A stretch of DNA of 64,000 nt from Cytophagales bacterium. GTDB taxonomy: Bacteria; Bacteroidota; Bacteroidia; Cytophagales; Cyclobacteriaceae. The stretch spans positions 1-64,000 of the forward strand of contig JAWPMT010000003.1 in the NCBI GenBank assembly GCA_033344775.1, given 5' to 3'. Of the stretch, positions 43,632-53,352 are shown one piece after another; position 1 is the stretch's first letter, and each line of letters starts with the position of its first letter. A program made the position numbers and the translations under genes. The notes under the pieces were generated by a model. The model made no database searches. It had not been told where the DNA came from and saw nothing but the letters and a program-made list of their open reading frames with translations.

Positions 43632-46600
43632 ATGAGACGAATAATCGCCATTCTTACCACTACCTGGCTGTTTTCCTACTCAGCACAAGCACAGCCGCCA
43701 ATTTCAGTCACCATAAAAATTGATGTCGCAGAAAATGTGACCGATGTTGCGATCTCTCCGGATGGTAATAGCTGGCTCATATCAACCAGATCCCAGGTGA
43801 TTTTATGGGATGATCAGGAAAGAAAAGTGAAATGGCAGCTTCCGATTACAAATAGTGGCTTACCTCGTCAGGCGGCATTGAACAATGACCATGCTTATGT
43901 GATTGGGCCTGAGCAATCCAAAATCAAGAAAGTAGATATAAAAACAGGGGATCTACTGGATGAAATTGGGATTCATGACCGAACAGGCAATACCAGTGAA
44001 GTCAATGCCATCAATCTGATCCCGGGTTCCGAGCACGAATTCTTACTTTCAGGAATTAGTTTCAGTATGAAAAATGCCACTTTCACTGAGGGGAAGGATG
44101 TTTTTGTTACTAAGCCAGTGGGTGACCGAGGGGCAGGCATTTTGCGATTTACGGGTAATGGAAAGTTCCTGAAAGAAGAACATAAGGCTAACGTCCTCTA
44201 TGGATTTTCCAAAGCCAGAGATTTTGATCAGATAACTACATCACTTCGTAAAAGATGGGAGCCAGAAAAAGGGACCACTTATGGCTATCAGGCTTCTGAC
44301 GATGGGAAATTCGTTTATCAGGCGCACTTCTGGCGCTCACTTAATTATAAGAAAGAATATCTCATTGAGAAAAGTTATTTGTTGACCAGAAAGGTTGTCA
44401 ATAGTGTGCAGATCGAGGATCAGCCGGTTCACTTTTCAATGGCCGCAAATGGCGATAAGATCTTACTGACCACTGCAAAGGAAAATGACCCAGGGAATCA
44501 ACAATGGTTTTTGCTGGATGTTCCTACTTGGGAGTTGATAAACATTGATTTGCCTATCAATAATCCAACAGCTATTTATCATGATGCTTCTCGAAACCGA
44601 AATTTGGTCACAAATGGTGCTGGTGGACTGTGGTTGCTTGAAAGCGTCAAGAATACAGGACCGATCACAACCTATCAGCTTGATGGATCAAGTCAGCATG
44701 TGTCTGAGCAGGAAATGGTGACTGTAAATCAAGTTGCAGCGGATGAATCAGCCATCGCCCAGGTGAAAAATGATCCTAAAAGCGCAGTGGATGATCCCCA
44801 GTACTACATCGACATGGCTTTTGTATTGTCGAATGAATATAAGTTTCAGGCGGCATTTGAGGCCTTTAAGAAAGTATATCAGGCTTATCCGGAAGATCAG
44901 TTTACCAATGCATTCATGGGCTGGTTTACGCTATTGTCAGGGACATTGGATGGAGTAGAACCTTTGATGAAAAAAGCCACAGAACTTATTCCTTTCGACC
45001 CAATTGCCCATCAACTGTACGCCTACTATCATCTGTTGAGTGGGGATCGACCCAATGCAGAAGCGGAAATTCGGAAAGTCATCTCTTTCAAAGTAGACAA
45101 TGAAGGGATGGGCGAGAAAAATACGGATTGGGTGCTGATCAATGCCGCTGGTTACGCAAAGGACTTCTCTGAGTTTGATCGATGGATGGAGAGCCTCATC
45201 AATCCAGACCTCCCAAAAAGAGCTGCCAACTTTCAACGTTTTCAAACTGCGCAAAAGCAATCTTCACCCCGGAACAAGTACAATCAAATGGCGGAGGTCA
45301 TTCGACAAGAACGTACGTTGAAAGTCCCGAGAGCAGCTGTACTCGGCGCTGCTATGTCTGAAGCAGCCTCTTCCGGGCGAAAAATAGGGGAGGTGGAGCA
45401 GGCCATGAAATTCGGCAAGGAATCAGTGGAGTTGCTTTTGCCGTTTGGAGATATCGCGCTTTTGGTAGCTGCGAACGTAAATGCAGGCCACGCCCATAAT
45501 CAGGGATTTCGATTTGATCTGGCTCGCCCATACTATGAGGAAGCGCTTCGACTAATGGACCTGTATGAAGGCCAATTTGAAGCTTATCGAGTAGGGGCCT
45601 TGAATGGCTTAGGAGGAGTTTTCGACAATCAGGGAGAACAACCTCGTGCACTGATTTACTATGAAAAAGCATTGGAGGTATCACGTGCTGCTGGTAATAA
45701 AAATGATGAGGCCATTGCACTTGGGAATATTGCTACGGTCTACATCTCACAAGGTGAGAACGTCAATCATGCGATACAAATGCTTAATCAGGGCACAGCT
45801 ATTTATCAGCGCTCGGGCGATGAGGTGACGCTGGCCAATAACTACAACAACATTGCTTTCGGACTGATGCTTTTGAATAAGCCTTTTCAAGCCATTGATT
45901 ATTTCAAAAAGGCTGAAGCGCTGTACTCAAAACTGAGTATGGTAAGCGGGCTTGCTATGGTCAATAATGCTATTGGTAAGCTCTTGATCAGTTACAATAA
46001 GAAGATCGATGCGATTGCTTACTATCGAAAAGCCTTGCAATACATTGATGAGTCAGTTGATCCGGAGATGGCCAAGACGGTTTATGCCAATCTGGCTGGA
46101 GGACTGTTAGGACAGGAGCAATATCAGGAAGCAGCTTCCTATGCCGAAAAGGCGATCAAACTCAACGAAAAATTGTTGCAAAATGCTGATGCCAAAGCAG
46201 AAAGAGGTATACGGTCTGCCACCAATAATTATTACAGGATCGTAAGCCTGGCGCGGCACCGTCAAAAGAATTATGCTGGAGCATTTGAAGCACATGAACG
46301 CAATCGATCTCGAGAACTGCTCCGAAAAATGGGATCAGGCTCCTATATTTCTGCCAATCAGATGCAGGGAATGCTAGCTTCGGATCAGGCTTTGATTGAT
46401 TATAATGTGGTACATCTCTATTGGGAGGTTCATTCGCACTTGTTTCCAGTGGTTGTTGCCAGTGATGGGATCAGCGGCAAGGAATATTCGGACAGTACCT
46501 TGATCAGTTCTCTTAAACAGGAAGGAGAGGAGCGCTTTGTGAACTTCATGAACCAGCGCAGTATGTTGCAACAGATCCGGCAATACGTTTCGGAGAAAGG

Positions 46601-47702
46601 TGTTCCTGAAAATGTTGCCCAGAGTCTTGTTCGGGATTCGAATCTGGAAAAAACCATTGAATTCTATCGACACTTGATCAAGGAACCGAATGCCCGAAAT
46701 GAATTGCTCAGAAAGAGCTACGCCCGGGTATTTTATGATTTGTTGATCCGACCGATTGCTGATCAAATTGAAGGAAAAGAAGAATTGATCATCATTCCTG
46801 ATGGCCCGTTAGCCTTTCTGCCATTTGAAACACTGATGGACGACAATGGCCAATACCTGGCTGAGCAATATAAGATCAGATACGCGCAATCCGCGACAGT
46901 GTTGAAGGCACTGAGTACCAGAAATTATTCTTCGGCTCGTAAACCTCTTTTGGCCTTTGGAGGGCCGGTATTTGAAGAACTGGATGCAAGCGAAGGAATA
47001 CCCAACACTGGAAGCAGAGCGCTGACTTTCAATCAACTACAACGAACTTACTATTCGGCGGAAGAACAAGGAGCTTCCATGCGGCCTACTTACATTCAAA
47101 TGGGGTTTACGAAAATGACGCCTCTTCCTGGAACCATTAGAGAGACTAATCAGATCAGATCCATTGTGGGAGGTGCGGAGCTGTATCAAGCGGATGATGC
47201 CAATGAAAATCAACTGAAAGCGATGGCTAAAGCCAACCAATTGTCGAATTACAAGGTGTTGCATTTTGCCACACATGGATGGGCTTACGCTGAGATTCCG
47301 GAACTTTCAACGATTGTACTGGGACAATACAAACAAGCGCGAGGAGGCGAAGATGGATTTCTGCGTGTACCGGAAATCGAACAATTGAACTTGAAGGCTG
47401 ATTTTGTTAACCTGTCAGCTTGTGAAACCGCCCTTGGTAAATTGTATTCCAGCGAAGGGGTGGTCGGATTGACTCAAGCGTTTTTAGTTGCGGGGGCCAA
47501 AAGTATTTCCGTGACGCAATGGACCGTTTCTGATGAAGGCACCGCCATTTTTATGACAGAAATGTATCGGAAAGTTTTCCAGCAACAGCAGTCCTATCTG
47601 GATGCCTTTGCAGCGACAAAAATTGAATTTATTCAGGGGAAATATGGTGACAAATTCAAACACCCGGACTATTGGGGGCCATTCGTCTATTATGGTATTT
47701 AA
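43632..47702 (+). CDS. Exported protein with propeller-like N-terminus, TPRs and a CHAT protease domain
   Basis: The 1356-residue product begins with a signal peptide (1-20), then a WD40-like propeller (about 25-350), a spacer, a long run of TPRs (about 390-900; for example EAIALGNIATVYISQGEN) and a CHAT domain (about 1030-1356). The caspase-like dyad is present: H1215 in HFATHG and C1264 in LSACETA. CHAT proteases cut target proteins and can be switched on through their TPRs or partner proteins. An exported one would act in the periplasm or outside the cell. The next gene follows after 10 bases. Confidence 0.9.
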   Translation: MRRIIAILTTTWLFSYSAQAQPPISVTIKIDVAENVTDVAISPDGNSWLISTRSQVILWDDQERKVKWQLPITNSGLPRQAALNNDHAYVIGPEQSKIKKVDIKTGDLLDEIGIHDRTGNTSEVNAINLIPGSEHEFLLSGISFSMKNATFTEGKDVFVTKPVGDRGAGILRFTGNGKFLKEEHKANVLYGFSKARDFDQITTSLRKRWEPEKGTTYGYQASDDGKFVYQAHFWRSLNYKKEYLIEKSYLLTRKVVNSVQIEDQPVHFSMAANGDKILLTTAKENDPGNQQWFLLDVPTWELINIDLPINNPTAIYHDASRNRNLVTNGAGGLWLLESVKNTGPITTYQLDGSSQHVSEQEMVTVNQVAADESAIAQVKNDPKSAVDDPQYYIDMAFVLSNEYKFQAAFEAFKKVYQAYPEDQFTNAFMGWFTLLSGTLDGVEPLMKKATELIPFDPIAHQLYAYYHLLSGDRPNAEAEIRKVISFKVDNEGMGEKNTDWVLINAAGYAKDFSEFDRWMESLINPDLPKRAANFQRFQTAQKQSSPRNKYNQMAEVIRQERTLKVPRAAVLGAAMSEAASSGRKIGEVEQAMKFGKESVELLLPFGDIALLVAANVNAGHAHNQGFRFDLARPYYEEALRLMDLYEGQFEAYRVGALNGLGGVFDNQGEQPRALIYYEKALEVSRAAGNKNDEAIALGNIATVYISQGENVNHAIQMLNQGTAIYQRSGDEVTLANNYNNIAFGLMLLNKPFQAIDYFKKAEALYSKLSMVSGLAMVNNAIGKLLISYNKKIDAIAYYRKALQYIDESVDPEMAKTVYANLAGGLLGQEQYQEAASYAEKAIKLNEKLLQNADAKAERGIRSATNNYYRIVSLARHRQKNYAGAFEAHERNRSRELLRKMGSGSYISANQMQGMLASDQALIDYNVVHLYWEVHSHLFPVVVASDGISGKEYSDSTLISSLKQEGEERFVNFMNQRSMLQQIRQYVSEKGVPENVAQSLVRDSNLEKTIEFYRHLIKEPNARNELLRKSYARVFYDLLIRPIADQIEGKEELIIIPDGPLAFLPFETLMDDNGQYLAEQYKIRYAQSATVLKALSTRNYSSARKPLLAFGGPVFEELDASEGIPNTGSRALTFNQLQRTYYSAEEQGASMRPTYIQMGFTKMTPLPGTIRETNQIRSIVGGAELYQADDANENQLKAMAKANQLSNYKVLHFATHGWAYAEIPELSTIVLGQYKQARGGEDGFLRVPEIEQLNLKADFVNLSACETALGKLYSSEGVVGLTQAFLVAGAKSISVTQWTVSDEGTAIFMTEMYRKVFQQQQSYLDAFAATKIEFIQGKYGDKFKHPDYWGPFVYYGI

Positions 47703-47712
47703 TCTATTAAAT

Positions 47713-50136
47713 ATGCGTCATCTCTTATCTACGTTGATTGTCCTGGTTGCTTTCGGAGCATTTGCACAACAGCATATCTATACCCTAACAGTCGGACCAA
47801 AAGGCAACCATATCGCCATATCAAAGGACAAGTTGGTCTATGTGTATGGGATCACTTCAGATGAGTCTACATTCAATGTAGGCATGGGGGAGGATATCGC
47901 TGGAACAGGATTCTCCAATGACGAAAACCTGTTCATTGTCATGGATTACAATTATGTATTTCGTGCGTTTGATCTATCCAATGAAGGAGAAGAAGTATGG
48001 AGCAGTGATATCCTGGAGTTCATCGATCGGCCCAGTGAACGATTTAAGGTTCGGATCATGGAATCTCAAAGTGGAGATTACATCCTGGCGCAGCACATGG
48101 GACAATCTATCGTGCTGGATGGGTACACTGGAGAATTGGTTGGGTATGCCGATCTGGACATAGAATTGTACAGTCAGCGTGATGATGATCCTATCAGTGT
48201 TTGGCCTAGTGGCCCCAATTCTTTTGAAATCATGAATGTTGGTTCCCGTGATTACCATCGTGCCGAATTGACCATTGAAGGCTATGGTGCCATTGAATCG
48301 GATACCGAATACGGGAATACCGAGGCACCTTTTCCAGTTCTGGCACATTATCCGGGTAGGTCCCTGATCTACACGCGGGATGATAACAAGTACAAGACAG
48401 AAGTATTGTTGCATGGAAAGCCATTTCGCAGTGGGAAAAAAGACCGGGTAGATTTTCCGGATGGTGTGTTCTCTCCTGATGGTAATTATTTCGCGACAGG
48501 AAAATTCACGGAGAAGGCAGCGGTTTATGAATATGCTTCGGGTAGAAAAATCACGCAGCTAGAGGTGAAACAGGTACCGTATTTTGTTAATACAAACTAT
48601 GTCCTTTTTGGAGGTTACAAGGCCGCTTATTTCGTTTATGATGCTAAAAGTGGGAAGCTTCTCTTCAAAATAGATCGGGAAGAGGATCTGAAGTACAAAG
48701 GCACGAGCATTTCCAAAAGTGCATCTACTCGTGCTGCAGGTGTGATCTTCTTTGATGATTTCGAAGACAACTTCAATGAGTGGAATACCAAGGTCAATGA
48801 TGAGAATGCCAAACGGATTGTAGATGGTAAGTACGTTATGACTTCTACTGAAAGCCGATACGGAATCTGGAACAGTAAGATCGTGATTGATCAGTTTCGG
48901 GATTTTGAACTGGAAGTCAAGCTAAAATGTGATCCCAAAGAAGAAGACAAAGAATACGGCATTTTTTGGGGAAGGAATTACGAATTCCAATATCGAAATG
49001 TCTTTCGATTGAAGAATACAGGCAAATTCTACATTGGGAAATACCAACGTGGAAAATGGTATGCTTCGCAATCCTGGAAGGAATCTGAATTAGTGAATCC
49101 TGGGGCATATAATGTGATCAAAGTGCGCAAGGAAGGAAATACAACTTCCTATTTTCTGAATGATGAAAAAGTCCTGGAAGAACCTTTCAAGGGGTTTTTG
49201 GGCAATAAGGTTGGGTTTGATTATGTGCCAGGGAACATGGAAGTAGATTTCATCAAAGTGACTTACCTCAATGAATCCAATCAATCCGAAATTCCTATTT
49301 ATGCGGATGAATTTGAAGACAATTCTGACAAATGGGCGTCAAAACGAAAGGAAGGCTCCTACGATCAGCAGATCCTTGATGGATATTTTCGCTATGAGGT
49401 GATGGCCGAGAAAACGTCTTACACCAAGTGGAACAACAAGCTGTTTTTGGATCAGGACAAAGATTACATTTTTGAGACAGCTGTCAAATTTGATGCATCC
49501 AGTAGTTCTGCCTTATTGGGCATGGCCTGGGGTCGGGCAGAAAAGGGAGGTAAACAGTATCGTTTTGGATTTAGCCCCAAAGGTAACTTTCGGGTGGACT
49601 ACTACAATGGCAGCAGCTACGTAGCGGTAACGGATTGGAAGGGAGCAGGGATTAACCTCAATGCCTTCACCAGGCTCAAAATCAAGAAGGTAGGTGAGGA
49701 GTATAAATTCTATATCAACGACAAGGTGGTAGCCATAGAGAAAAACCTGCAAGGATTTGGTCCGATCGCTGGTTTTGTTGTTCCTGAGCGCACCATTGCA
49801 CATGTGGATTACATCCGTATCAAATACATCAATCCGAGATCCAGCACGTATCGAAGTTTTGCCTCACGAACTGGGAAGCGAATCTACATCCCCTATATGC
49901 GACCCAACAATCCAGCTAATAGAGGAGGGAAGGTTTTGATTGGTGATGCCATCATTTGTGATCGACCACCCAAAAGGGAAGCGGGTGGAATGGGTTTGGC
50001 AACGACTACTCAGAAAGTACACTGGGACTACTGGATACTGGATGAGGAGGATGAAATTGACTTTGGGAAAAAGGAATTACGAGACATCTATCCAAGCGGA
50101 TGGATGGTTTGGGAACACAATATTAAATGCAAATAA
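47713..50136 (+). CDS. Secreted protein with propeller-like N-terminus and two LamG-like domains
   Basis: From the ATG at 47713 the product has 807 residues with a signal peptide (MRHLLSTLIVLVAFGAFA). The first 330 residues resemble a beta-propeller (PDGVFSPDGNYFATGKF and similar blades). Two related concanavalin/LamG-like domains follow, at about 345-520 and 530-705, each opening with a DDFEDN or DEFEDN motif and closing with a V-D-F/Y-I-x-V/I-x-Y strand. These domains often bind polysaccharides. It directly follows the CHAT gene, so it may be a partner or substrate of the protease. No T9SS sorting domain is seen. Confidence 0.8.
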   Translation: MRHLLSTLIVLVAFGAFAQQHIYTLTVGPKGNHIAISKDKLVYVYGITSDESTFNVGMGEDIAGTGFSNDENLFIVMDYNYVFRAFDLSNEGEEVWSSDILEFIDRPSERFKVRIMESQSGDYILAQHMGQSIVLDGYTGELVGYADLDIELYSQRDDDPISVWPSGPNSFEIMNVGSRDYHRAELTIEGYGAIESDTEYGNTEAPFPVLAHYPGRSLIYTRDDNKYKTEVLLHGKPFRSGKKDRVDFPDGVFSPDGNYFATGKFTEKAAVYEYASGRKITQLEVKQVPYFVNTNYVLFGGYKAAYFVYDAKSGKLLFKIDREEDLKYKGTSISKSASTRAAGVIFFDDFEDNFNEWNTKVNDENAKRIVDGKYVMTSTESRYGIWNSKIVIDQFRDFELEVKLKCDPKEEDKEYGIFWGRNYEFQYRNVFRLKNTGKFYIGKYQRGKWYASQSWKESELVNPGAYNVIKVRKEGNTTSYFLNDEKVLEEPFKGFLGNKVGFDYVPGNMEVDFIKVTYLNESNQSEIPIYADEFEDNSDKWASKRKEGSYDQQILDGYFRYEVMAEKTSYTKWNNKLFLDQDKDYIFETAVKFDASSSSALLGMAWGRAEKGGKQYRFGFSPKGNFRVDYYNGSSYVAVTDWKGAGINLNAFTRLKIKKVGEEYKFYINDKVVAIEKNLQGFGPIAGFVVPERTIAHVDYIRIKYINPRSSTYRSFASRTGKRIYIPYMRPNNPANRGGKVLIGDAIICDRPPKREAGGMGLATTTQKVHWDYWILDEEDEIDFGKKELRDIYPSGWMVWEHNIKCK

Positions 50137-50342
50137 AGTTAGGTGATTGTGAATTACTCGTATCCAGGCAGATTTTTCGAAAGATTAGAAATCTTGAAAA
50201 AATCACCATTCAATTCCCTAAAGCCTTACCCGGCCGGGGGACGAATTCTTTTACTCCCTTTAGGGTAGGGGTAGATTTAGATACTAGAAAAATCTACCCT
50301 GATATGCTAGAAGCGTACTTTTTTGATGAATTTCAGAATTAA
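50127..50342 (+). CDS. Possible small protein of 71 residues in the CHAT operon
   Basis: The frame starts within the last codons of the gene upstream (10-base overlap) and ends 16 bases before the next start. The peptide is mixed alpha-beta with a basic middle (KIRNLEKITIQFPKALPGRG) and an acidic end. Nothing is recognised, and there is no signal peptide, unlike its neighbours. Its fit between two genes supports it, but it could be a chance frame. Confidence 0.4.
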   Translation: MQIKLGDCELLVSRQIFRKIRNLEKITIQFPKALPGRGTNSFTPFRVGVDLDTRKIYPDMLEAYFFDEFQN

Positions 50343-50358
50343 CCGGATATCACTAATC

Positions 50359-50976
50359 ATGAATAAGAAACTGCTACTTTTCTCGTCGATGATGATCATG
50401 GTAATCAGCCTTATGGCCCAACAGGTCAATATTGATGTTACTTACAAGAAGAAAAAGCATCCGGCTTTCAAATTCAAAGTAGCCCGTCCCATTGCGATGA
50501 CCCTAACCATCGACGATCAGGTTTATGAGATTACCCCAGTGAATAAGGACCTGAAAAAGTGGGAAATTGAGAACAATGGTAGTTTTTCTGAGGCGACTTT
50601 CTTCTCCGATGAAGCAAAAGGAATTTGGTGGGAGATCGCAAATCCGGATGTGACTACTACCATTCTGTTGTCAACAGACCCTACGGATACGAATGATCCT
50701 AGAGAATTTGTGATCACGTCAACCGTAGATCGAGGAAAATTCATGGCCTTCAATGATGAGCCAGATTGCAATAGCCAGTTTACCCTGGTAGAGCCTGCAG
50801 ACAGTCCGACGCTGTTGACGGGTGTCATGCGGACTTACGGAACCTTGATTAGCAATGATCCCTGCGACAAAGGAAAATGGGAGATTGAGCTGGAAAACCG
50901 CCCTTCTGATCACGTGTTGATGGGTTGGATTTTTGCCACGATCCAATCCATGAATGTGAGGTTTATGAAAGAGTAG
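50359..50976 (+). CDS. Small secreted protein, unknown function
   Basis: From the ATG at 50359 the product has 205 residues, with a signal peptide ending LMAQQ. The mature protein is beta-rich with two Cys residues about 40 positions apart (DEPDCNSQF and NDPCDKGKW), a possible disulfide. It is the last gene of the CHAT operon and its stop codon is inside a strong hairpin. No family is recognised. Confidence 0.7.
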   Translation: MNKKLLLFSSMMIMVISLMAQQVNIDVTYKKKKHPAFKFKVARPIAMTLTIDDQVYEITPVNKDLKKWEIENNGSFSEATFFSDEAKGIWWEIANPDVTTTILLSTDPTDTNDPREFVITSTVDRGKFMAFNDEPDCNSQFTLVEPADSPTLLTGVMRTYGTLISNDPCDKGKWEIELENRPSDHVLMGWIFATIQSMNVRFMKE

Positions 50977-51008
50977 ATCAGAGTTATTTCAAGAACAACT
51001 CTGATCTA
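50974..51008 (+). terminator. Terminator of the CHAT operon overlapping the last stop codon
   Basis: TAGATCAGAGTT (50974-50985) and AACTCTGATCTA (50997-51008) form a perfect 12-base stem. The first three bases are the stop codon of the gene at 50359. A T-rich stretch (TTGGTCTTTCTTTCACTTT) follows. It may also serve the converging gene at 51067. Confidence 0.82.
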
Positions 51009-51066
51009 TTGGTCTTTCTTTCACTTTAGCTTATCATTTTAAGACGCTGAACAGCGAATTAATTCG

Positions 51067-51399
51067 TTATACCGCTTCTGACTGCAAGAATTTGCCAGTG
51101 AAACTAACGATGCCATTCAATGTAGAAAGCGCACCACTCAATTCGATCCCGCTTGATCCGTCAGTAGTTTCTGAAAAGCCAGCTGCTCCTGAGTAAGAAT
51201 ATCCGTAGATATCGCTACCCCAGAATTGCATCACTGTTTTTGGACCTGAATTGTTCTCGAAGTGGTAGTGCAAGTTCATGCCTACAGTCGCATCTTCAAG
51301 TTTCAAAGTAGCAGAGCCGGTTCCGTTTGAAGTGTTGGCTGCAGTAATTTCAAGTGTTGCGCCTAATTCTGCGCATGAATAAGTTGAGACTAATCCCAT
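51067..51399 (-). CDS. Small beta-rich protein, unknown function
   Basis: A 110-residue product rich in Gly, Ser and Thr with alternating polar and hydrophobic residues, for example ATLEITAANTSNG and GIVSFTGKFLQ. A small beta-barrel or beta-sandwich is likely. There is no convincing signal peptide, though a Cys occurs at residue 9. No family is recognised. It is convergent with the CHAT operon and has a long, hairpin-rich leader. Confidence 0.5.
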   Translation of the reverse strand: MGLVSTYSCAELGATLEITAANTSNGTGSATLKLEDATVGMNLHYHFENNSGPKTVMQFWGSDIYGYSYSGAAGFSETTDGSSGIELSGALSTLNGIVSFTGKFLQSEAV

Positions 51400-51723
51400 G
51401 ATAATAAAAGTTTATATGCTAGTGACCTACTCTGTTTAGGCTTTATGCCGTGGGCTTTTCGGGTTCCGCCCTGTCTCAGTGATGTTGATCACTTTCGACA
51501 TGGCTAAGTTGGGGAGTTTCAAAAGTGCGCAAGTGCTCAAAAAGGAGTAAGCTTCACAATACCGCAATTGCGGCACTAGGCATAAACAATGAAGTAGCTG
51601 TGTTTGTAAGGTATTGTAAATGAGTCAAATAGGGGCTGTCAAAGGTAAGTTCGTTGTTTTAGGAATCTGATATAGATCCTGTACCATAAGGGTTTTTCTT
51701 TTAGTGGAACAAAGAGATATCGC
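51400..51723. other. 324-base non-coding stretch with several hairpins
   Basis: No credible gene is present. Three short stems lie side by side near the 110-residue gene: GGC-ATAAA-GCC, GGGC-N12-GCCC (within 51451-51471) and AGTGAT-GTTG-ATCACT (51479-51494). A perfect palindrome CCGCAATTGCGG lies at 51562-51573. These could form a structured 5' leader of the minus-strand gene. I could not match them to a known riboswitch. The remainder is AT-rich and must hold the promoter of the cyclase gene. Confidence 0.45.
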
Positions 51724-52875
51724 GTGAAGAGGAAAATAAGAACCCATCAAGCTGTTTACTTTGCAGTCATGAGTCCGCATTTCAAACGAAATCTAGCAAG
51801 GGTGCTTCCCTTTGGAGCGATCTGGTTGGTGATTTCTTTGTTTACAACCCTTAGTGATCTGACACAAAGTTGGGATCAAAATCTCAACCTGTCCGCAGAT
51901 GTCGAGATGACATTGCCGGTAATCATTTTTGCCAGTTTCGCGTCATTTTTAGTGGGCATGTTGGTAGGCTATTTGGAAATGGTCAAGTGGCAGGGACGTT
52001 TCAGACATCTATCTTTTTTAAGAGGGTTGTTCATCAAATTGATGCTTTATTTGTTGATCATGGTTGTCATTGTCGCCATGTTCTATCCGGTCGCGGTTAG
52101 CCTGGGATCAGAATTTTCCGTATTTGATCAGGAGACCATGGAGATAACAGGAAGGTTTTTCTTAAGTATGACCTTTTTGAATACGCTGATTGAGTTGGGC
52201 TTTTCGCTTATGATAAGCTTGATCTATGCAGGCTTCAGCGAGCATGTGGGCCATCAATTTCTTCAGAAATTGGTTACCGGAAAGTACCATAACGCTCAGG
52301 AAGAACACCGTATTTTCATGTTTCTCGACATGAATGAATCAACCACTTTTGCGGAAAAACTTGGGCATATCAAATATTTCGATCTGCTGCAGGATTACTA
52401 CGAGACCATGACAGATCCCATCATTCGATATGAAGGAGAAGTCTATCAATATGTGGGAGATGAAGTAGTGGTTACGTGGAAGGCAAGTGAAGACACTGCC
52501 AGAAATAATTGTATCGCGTGTTTTTTTGGTATTAAGGATAATCTGAATAAGCAAGCTTCTAAATTCCAGGAGAAATATGGGGTTGTTCCTCATTTCAAAG
52601 CTGGAATTCATATCGGTAAAGTCACTACTGGAAAGATCGGTTCATTGAAGAAGGAAATTGTTTTCACCGGTGATGTTCTCAATGCCGCAGCTCGCATTCA
52701 GGGAATGTGTAAAACCTATCAACGACCTTTGATAGTTTCCAGAGAAATCATCGATGCGATGGAAGATGCTTCTTCGCTTCAGCTTGAATCTCTTGGAACC
52801 ACACAACTCAGAGGCAGAGAAGAACCCGCTGAACTTTTCGCTATCAGTCGAACTGCGGTCAGTCCTTCTGCTTAA
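51724..52875 (+). CDS. Membrane-bound class III adenylate/guanylate cyclase
   Basis: A 383-residue protein, read from GTG at 51724; an in-frame ATG at 51769 is equally possible. Four membrane helices (about 28-45, 64-85, 104-125, 145-168) precede a cyclase domain (about 192-375). Metal-binding Asp residues are D202 (FLDMNES) and D246 (YVGDE), and the transition-state motif GDVLNAAAR is complete, with N320 and R324. It should make cyclic AMP or GMP at the membrane. Its 3' end overlaps the converging gene by 17 bases. Confidence 0.9.
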   Translation: MKRKIRTHQAVYFAVMSPHFKRNLARVLPFGAIWLVISLFTTLSDLTQSWDQNLNLSADVEMTLPVIIFASFASFLVGMLVGYLEMVKWQGRFRHLSFLRGLFIKLMLYLLIMVVIVAMFYPVAVSLGSEFSVFDQETMEITGRFFLSMTFLNTLIELGFSLMISLIYAGFSEHVGHQFLQKLVTGKYHNAQEEHRIFMFLDMNESTTFAEKLGHIKYFDLLQDYYETMTDPIIRYEGEVYQYVGDEVVVTWKASEDTARNNCIACFFGIKDNLNKQASKFQEKYGVVPHFKAGIHIGKVTTGKIGSLKKEIVFTGDVLNAAARIQGMCKTYQRPLIVSREIIDAMEDASSLQLESLGTTQLRGREEPAELFAISRTAVSPSA

Positions 52876-53269
52876 TCCACAATTCAAAAGCCTTGCGGAA
52901 ACCCTGTGGATCCTTCATGTAGTCAGACATGATGTTGAGTTTTTTCCCATTTCTGAATTCCAGTGTCCAGGTATAATAATGGATTCCTCTTCGGGTCAAT
53001 GTTCTTCGGTTGTGTGTTTGAATATCAGCAAGGGAAATGCTTTTGGTAGATAGAGGTCCCGTGATGTTCATCGTGGATGCATCAAATCGATAGATCCTGT
53101 ATTGTGCCATAAAAGCCAATAACGCTAACACACCAGACCCGAGGCAAAAACCCCATCCCCATACAAATTCATTTGCCGCAAAAAACAGGATCAGGAAGGC
53201 ACCCCAAAACAATGCTGGAATGATCACCAGTGTCTTTTGTGGTCCGAAAGAAAGGGAAGGTTCATTCAT
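52859..53269 (-). CDS. Small two-helix membrane protein
   Basis: A 136-residue protein with two adjacent membrane helices near residues 15-35 and 38-52, then a domain with DASTMNITGPLSTKSISLADI that resembles the PH-like domains seen in short bacterial membrane proteins. The function is unknown. Its 3' end overlaps the cyclase gene on the other strand by 17 bases. Confidence 0.6.
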   Translation of the reverse strand: MNEPSLSFGPQKTLVIIPALFWGAFLILFFAANEFVWGWGFCLGSGVLALLAFMAQYRIYRFDASTMNITGPLSTKSISLADIQTHNRRTLTRRGIHYYTWTLEFRNGKKLNIMSDYMKDPQGFRKAFELWIKQKD

Positions 53270-53298
53270 TGTATGAAAGATAATGTATAAAAGAAAAA

Positions 53299-53322
53299 AG
53301 CCAGACCATTACTGGCCTGGCT
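53299..53322 (-). terminator. Terminator after the secreted protein gene at 53353
   Basis: AGCCAG (53299-53304) and CTGGCT (53317-53322) form the outer stem of a hairpin whose inner part (CCA...TGG) also pairs. On the minus strand it continues into TTTTTTCTTTT. It lies 30 bases past the stop codon. Confidence 0.85.
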
Positions 53323-53352
53323 CTGGCGATGAATCAATAGTTGTTTTGGGCT

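Noticed and set aside
51430-51500. Riboswitch resembling c-di-GMP-I
   Set aside because: A few words look similar on the minus strand, but the tetraloop-receptor fold and conserved junction cannot be drawn.
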